A stretch of DNA of 53,045 bases from positions 1 through 53,045 of the forward strand of contig JBBQNJ010000027.1 in assembly GCA_038329845.1 (NCBI GenBank), in the 5' to 3' direction. Source of the DNA: JBBQNJ01 sp038329845 (GTDB lineage: Bacteria > Planctomycetota > Phycisphaerae > Tepidisphaerales > Tepidisphaeraceae). Shown piece by piece: positions 49,422-53,045 of the stretch. The notes beneath the pieces were generated by a model that did no database searches, had not been told where the DNA came from, and saw only the letters and a list, made by a program, of their open reading frames with translations. Numbering within the stretch: the first letter of the stretch is position 1; each line of letters opens with the position of its first letter. The translations under genes and the position numbers were made by a program.

Positions 49422-50155
49422 ATGGAATCAGAGTTGCGGAAAAGTTGACATCCAGAATATCCCCGTCAACTCATCCACCCCGGCGCGCGATGCACTCGGG
49501 CGAGCGATTCTCCCGCCGTTGCACCGCCCGCGGGAATATTCTGAGTGTCCCCCTGTTTCATCCCTTCCTAGTCGTTCTCTTCGCTTCGGCCGCTTTCGCG
49601 CAACCCGCTCCGTCGGCGACCAAGGCCCCGAACTATCAAGAGCGATATTCGGTTCTCAGCGAACGCAACATTTTCGTGAAAGACCGCGCCCGTCTGGCGC
49701 CCCCGAGAGCCTCGAGTTCGACCCGTCCGGCGATTCCGCGGGCACCGGAACTCGACTACGTGCTGACCGGCGTCGTCCTCGAAGACGGCGAGTTCCGCGC
49801 CTACGTCGAGTCGTCCCGCGGCGGCGGGATTCTCAAGCTGCGAATCGGCGATCCGATCGCCCGCGGCCAAATCACGCAAATCCAGATCGACGCCATTGAG
49901 TACACCTCGCCCGCCGGCCGGGCATGGGTGGACATCGGGCATGACCTGAGCGGCGCCATCGCGGCGATACCCCCGGTGCCCTCCGGCGTTGTCGTCGCCC
50001 CCTCGAGCGCTGGCTCGAGCTCCGGATCGGCCTCCGTATCCGCCTCGACCGGCACCCCATCCGCCGCGACTCTGCCTTCCGATCCGAACAACCCCAACCT
50101 CAGCATCGCCGAGCGCATGCGCTTGCGCCGATTGCAGGAGACGAAACAACCATGA
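49418..50155 (+). CDS. GspC/PilP-like periplasmic linker protein
   Basis: A 245-residue protein probably connecting the inner-membrane platform to the secretin. The hydrophobic signal is FHPFLVVLFASAAFAQP, at about residues 47-63. The mature part has an HR-type beta domain: SERNIFVKDR, DYVLTGVVLEDGEFRAYVESS, GGGILKLRIGDPIARGQITQI. That resembles GspC/PilP. The Ser/Ala tail is low-complexity. The first 45 residues are encoded by a palindromic repeat element, yet the ATG overlaps the gspM stop and no nearer start with a ribosome site was seen. It overlaps gspD by ATGA. The exact family is less sure than for its neighbours. Confidence 0.75.
   Translation: MNGIRVAEKLTSRISPSTHPPRRAMHSGERFSRRCTARGNILSVPLFHPFLVVLFASAAFAQPAPSATKAPNYQERYSVLSERNIFVKDRARLAPPRASSSTRPAIPRAPELDYVLTGVVLEDGEFRAYVESSRGGGILKLRIGDPIARGQITQIQIDAIEYTSPAGRAWVDIGHDLSGAIAAIPPVPSGVVVAPSSAGSSSGSASVSASTGTPSAATLPSDPNNPNLSIAERMRLRRLQETKQP
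49447..49553. repeat. TGACATCCAGAATAT palindromic element at the gspC start
   Basis: The left arm TGACATCCAGAATATCCCCG (from 49447) and right arm CGCGGGAATATTCTGAGTGT (from 49529) form an imperfect inverted pair. Both arms match the array at 18859-19090. The element is read through in the GspC frame. Confidence 0.7.
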
Positions 50156-52611
50156 TGTATCGACCCCACGCCCTCGTGCTGATCCTCGGCTTGCTGCTGC
50201 CGGGCACCCTCCATGCTCAAAGCGCTGCGACCTCGGCCCCCGCCCCGGCAATCGTGCCCGCCAGCGAGATCGCGCCCACGCCGGCCAGCGAGATCGCGCC
50301 CGCCCCGGCAAGCGCCCCCGCGACCGCGCCGACCCCCGCCCCCGCGACCGCGCCCGCCTCGCGCCCCGCCAACGGATACTCTCATGTCACCACCCGTCCC
50401 GGCGGACAGCTCATCCTCAACTTTGACAACGCCTCGATCGCCTCGGTTCTCGATGAGCTATCGGCGGCCGCCGGATTCATCGTCGTTAAGGAAGTGAAAC
50501 CCGAAGGCCGCGTCTCGCTCACCAGCCGCCAGCCCATCGGGCCGGATGAGGCGATCTCGCTGCTCAACACCGTTCTGCGTAACGCCGGCTACGCCGCTAT
50601 TCAGCAGGGGCGCATCCTCAAGATCGTGCAGAAAGACGCCGCCAAGCGGCAGAACATCCCCGTGCGCAGCGGTGCCGATCCCCTGAAGATCGAGCCGACC
50701 GACGAGCTGATCACCCAGGTCATCCCATTGCGCTATGCCGATGCCACCCAGCTCAAGCAGGACCTTCAGCCCCTGATCAACCCCGAGGCCGACTTCACCG
50801 CCAACGCCTCGAGCAATGCCTTGGTCATTACCGACACCTCGGCCAACGTGCGACGAATCGTGCAGATCGTCGCCGCCCTGGACACGCATCTGGCCGATGC
50901 CGCCGAGGTCAAGGTCTTCCAGTTGCTCTTCGCCGGTGCCGCCAGCACGGCGCAGCTCATCAACAGCGTCTTCGCCAACCAGGACCAGTTCGCCGGCGGC
51001 CCCACTCCCACGGGCGGCGGCGCCGCCGGCGCGGGTGGACCGGGCGGCGGTGGACCGGGCGGATTCTCCTCGCGCTTCCGGCAGATGATGCAACCGCAGG
51101 TTCAGGGCCGCCAGGGATTGAAGGTCAACGCCTCGGCCGATGACCGGACCAACGTCGTCGTCGTCACCGGCCCGGCCGATACGCTGCTGCTGGTCGATAA
51201 AATTATCAAGGAAGTCGATTCCAACCCCGCTTCCGAAGAGACCGTCTTCGTCTACCGCCTTAAGAACGGCCAGAGCGCGAATGTCGAGGCCGTTTTGAAC
51301 ATGCTCTTCAACGGCACGGCCGGAACCAACCGCGTCTCGAATGCCTCGTCGCTGCAATCCAACCGCGTCGGAACCAGCACCGGCAATAACAACCGCGCCG
51401 GCTCGAGCGGATCACGCACCAGCGGATCGCGCACGATCGGCGGCTCCAGCGGTGCCGCCGGTCGCACCCTCGGCGGCTCAAGCGGCACTTCGGCGTTTGG
51501 TGCCGGTGGCGTTGGATCGGCGAACACGGCGAACAGCGGACGATTCGGGTCCGGCGGCTTGGCGGGCTTCGGCGGCGTTTCCTCCAGCGCCGCCCGCGCC
51601 GCCGGCGAACTGGCCGGGCAAGTCACCATCATCGCCGATCCAGACACCAACTCCCTGCTCGTGCGAACCGCGCCCAAGAATCTCCAGCGTGTCCGCGATC
51701 TGCTCAACGACCTCGACCGGCCCGTCGCCCAAGTCCTCATCAAGGTCCTGATCGCCGAAGTCACCCACACCCGCAACTTCGACCTGGGCGTGGAGTTCTC
51801 GGCCCTGAACCTCCGCGCCGGCGGCCTGGGCCAGTCGGCCGGGACCAACTTCGGACTGGCCAACGCCACCGGCGGCATGGTGGTCTCCGTCCTCGAGGAC
51901 AACTTCTCCGCCACCATCCGCGCCCTCGAGCAGACCGGAAAACTCGACGTGCTGTCGCGCCCGTACATCCTTGCGTCCGACAACCAGCTCGCCAGCATCA
52001 CCGTCGGCCAGGAAATCCCCTTTATCACCAACTCGCGCATCACCGACACCGGCCAGACCATTAACACCGTCGAGTACGGCGACATCGGCATCCTGCTGGA
52101 CGTGATCCCCCACATCAATCCCGACGGGCTGGTCATCCTCGACGTAGCCCCGGAAATCTCGACCCTTACCGCCGACCGCGTGCCGATCTCCGACAATGTT
52201 TCCGCGCCCGTCATCGCCAAGCGCTCGGCCAAGTCCCGCGTCGGCATCCGCAACGGCCAGACCGTCGTCATCGGCGGGCTGATGGAGGATCGCACCACCG
52301 AAACGATCAACAAGGTGCCGTTTCTAGGCGACATCCCCGGCCTGGGATTGCTCTTCCGCCGGACGGAAAAGTCCAAGAGCAAGACCGAGCTTCTGATCTT
52401 CCTGACCCCCCATGTGGCCAGCGAACCGACGCTGCTGACGCCCATGGCCCGCGACGAGACCAACGGCCTCAAGCTCGTCCCCGGCGCCGTCGCCCCGGGC
52501 GTCTACCAGGAACACGTCACCGGCCTTCAGCGCGGTCGCACCGCCCCCGGCACGGTGACCTGGCCTGCCACCTGGCCCAGCACCGCCCCAACGACGCAGG
52601 GCGCGCCGTGA
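50152..52611 (+). CDS. gspD: Type II secretion outer-membrane secretin GspD
   Basis: An 819-residue outer-membrane channel protein. The signal peptide is LVLILGLLLPGTLHAQ. A Pro/Ala-rich repeat (ASEIAPTPASEIAPAPAS) runs to about residue 75. The N0 domain has LILNFDNASIASVLDELSAA; N1-N3 follow with IPLRYADATQLKQDL, VVTGPADTLLLVDKII and VFVYRLKNGQSANVEAVL. Two glycine/serine-rich loops interrupt N domains at about 277-303 and 395-485. The secretin core carries VGQEIPFITNSR, NTVEYGDIGILLDVIPHI and NGQTVVIGGLMEDRTTE with VPFLGDIPGLGLLFR. No GspS-type pilotin or GspN follows. Confidence 0.95.
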   Translation: MMYRPHALVLILGLLLPGTLHAQSAATSAPAPAIVPASEIAPTPASEIAPAPASAPATAPTPAPATAPASRPANGYSHVTTRPGGQLILNFDNASIASVLDELSAAAGFIVVKEVKPEGRVSLTSRQPIGPDEAISLLNTVLRNAGYAAIQQGRILKIVQKDAAKRQNIPVRSGADPLKIEPTDELITQVIPLRYADATQLKQDLQPLINPEADFTANASSNALVITDTSANVRRIVQIVAALDTHLADAAEVKVFQLLFAGAASTAQLINSVFANQDQFAGGPTPTGGGAAGAGGPGGGGPGGFSSRFRQMMQPQVQGRQGLKVNASADDRTNVVVVTGPADTLLLVDKIIKEVDSNPASEETVFVYRLKNGQSANVEAVLNMLFNGTAGTNRVSNASSLQSNRVGTSTGNNNRAGSSGSRTSGSRTIGGSSGAAGRTLGGSSGTSAFGAGGVGSANTANSGRFGSGGLAGFGGVSSSAARAAGELAGQVTIIADPDTNSLLVRTAPKNLQRVRDLLNDLDRPVAQVLIKVLIAEVTHTRNFDLGVEFSALNLRAGGLGQSAGTNFGLANATGGMVVSVLEDNFSATIRALEQTGKLDVLSRPYILASDNQLASITVGQEIPFITNSRITDTGQTINTVEYGDIGILLDVIPHINPDGLVILDVAPEISTLTADRVPISDNVSAPVIAKRSAKSRVGIRNGQTVVIGGLMEDRTTETINKVPFLGDIPGLGLLFRRTEKSKSKTELLIFLTPHVASEPTLLTPMARDETNGLKLVPGAVAPGVYQEHVTGLQRGRTAPGTVTWPATWPSTAPTTQGAP

Positions 52612-53045
52612 TGGATATTTAAACGCGAAGCGGCGAAGAGGCGAAGAAAACATTAGAAGAGGGCCGTCGCTGCCACGTCGCGCCGGCGCGGCAACGTGCG
52701 CCTCACGGCATCCAACCTCTTCTCGCCGCGCAACAATTCCGTCGCCGCCGACGCCTCTACGCCACAAAGAGGAAGATCCCTTCGTGTCCTTCGCGACTTC
52801 GTGGTGAAACAACTCCGCCCCTCAGTCCCTCCGCCTCTCCGTATCCCCGTCCCTCCGTCCCTTCGCCCCTTCGCCTCTTCGCCCCTTCGCCTCCTCGCGT
52901 TTAGCCCAACTTCCGCAGTTCGCGCTCTAAAATAATTTTTCCGAGCCGAGAATCGGCGATCCCTGTCAACCCTGGCCGTTGGAGGATGCAAAAGGCGATG
53001 TAGTGAAGACCAAGTCACTCGCCGGTGCGTGGTAGACTTCTGGTG
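52612..53045. other. Repeat-rich end of window, no gene recognised
   Basis: After gspD: AAACGCGAAGCGGCGAAG (52621), a GC-rich inverted tract, an inverted copy of the TTTCACCACGAAG repeat (52778-52810), then about 100 bases of CT-rich CCGCCCCTCAGTCCCTCCG-type sequence. The last 130 bases show no start codon with a credible frame and no terminator. Confidence 0.5.
52778..52810 (-). repeat. Second copy of the CACGAAG dispersed repeat
   Basis: On the minus strand it reads TTTCACCACGAAGTCGCGAA then GACACGAAGG, matching 23065-23097 with a few differences. The AAACGCGAAGCGG half lies about 150 bases before it in the opposite sense. Confidence 0.7.

Overview
The window looks like chromosomal DNA of a planctomycete, probably class Phycisphaerae (inference; no rRNA is present to settle it). 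The pointers are high GC; a Ser/Thr kinase with an N-terminal CxxC zinc-ribbon; a Tat-exported sulfatase; futalosine-pathway menaquinone synthesis (MqnC); squalene synthesis (HpnE); a PEP-CTERM type secreted protein; and many short palindromic repeats of the kind seen in planctomycete genomes. No phage genes or intact insertion sequences were seen.

Layout. Bases 1-4854 hold the end of a restriction-modification locus in the order mod-dinD-res. Bases 4855-5734 hold a palindrome and a dead REP-type tyrosine transposase (RAYT) between perfect 18-bp inverted repeats. Bases 5735-10458 carry glycogen phosphorylase, ClpS and glutamate dehydrogenase, then tRNA-Arg(TCG). Bases 10955-24892 are housekeeping: sulfatase, mqnC, hpnE with a stand-alone Clp N-domain protein, ylbF, prfA, a nitroreductase, a CAAX-type membrane protease, a large membrane Ser/Thr kinase, and a trkH-hisI pair. 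Bases 25177-33944 hold an amidohydrolase, a lipoprotein, a GNAT protein, a conserved hypothetical, threonine synthase, an NAD epimerase, an acetylxylan-esterase-like hydrolase and glycerate 2-kinase. Bases 34355-38462 hold a PEP-CTERM protein whose sorting tail is cut off by a TAG stop, phosphoglycerate mutase (gpmI) and a glycosyltransferase.

Bases 38617-52611 are a long, tightly packed run. It starts with an ECF sigma factor, its overlapping zinc anti-sigma and two secreted proteins (one Spy/CpxP-like), and continues into a type II secretion set in the order E-F-G-H-I-J-K-L-M-C-D. Most of the secretion genes overlap by ATGA or TGATG, so they are probably translated as a coupled unit that builds one envelope machine. 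The prepilin peptidase is not in the window.

The most distinctive property is how many short repeats lie inside or at the 5' ends of genes while leaving the frame open. Examples are a 66-base palindromic element inside the methyltransferase, 57-bp tandem repeats inside glycerate kinase, 66-bp phased repeats at the start of a GNAT gene, 18-bp repeats in the GspH leader, and a palindromic element at the start of the GspC-like gene. The dead RAYT, the GGGGACGCGCTTC palindromes and a family of about 98 bp with three copies suggest a genome shaped by non-autonomous repeats.
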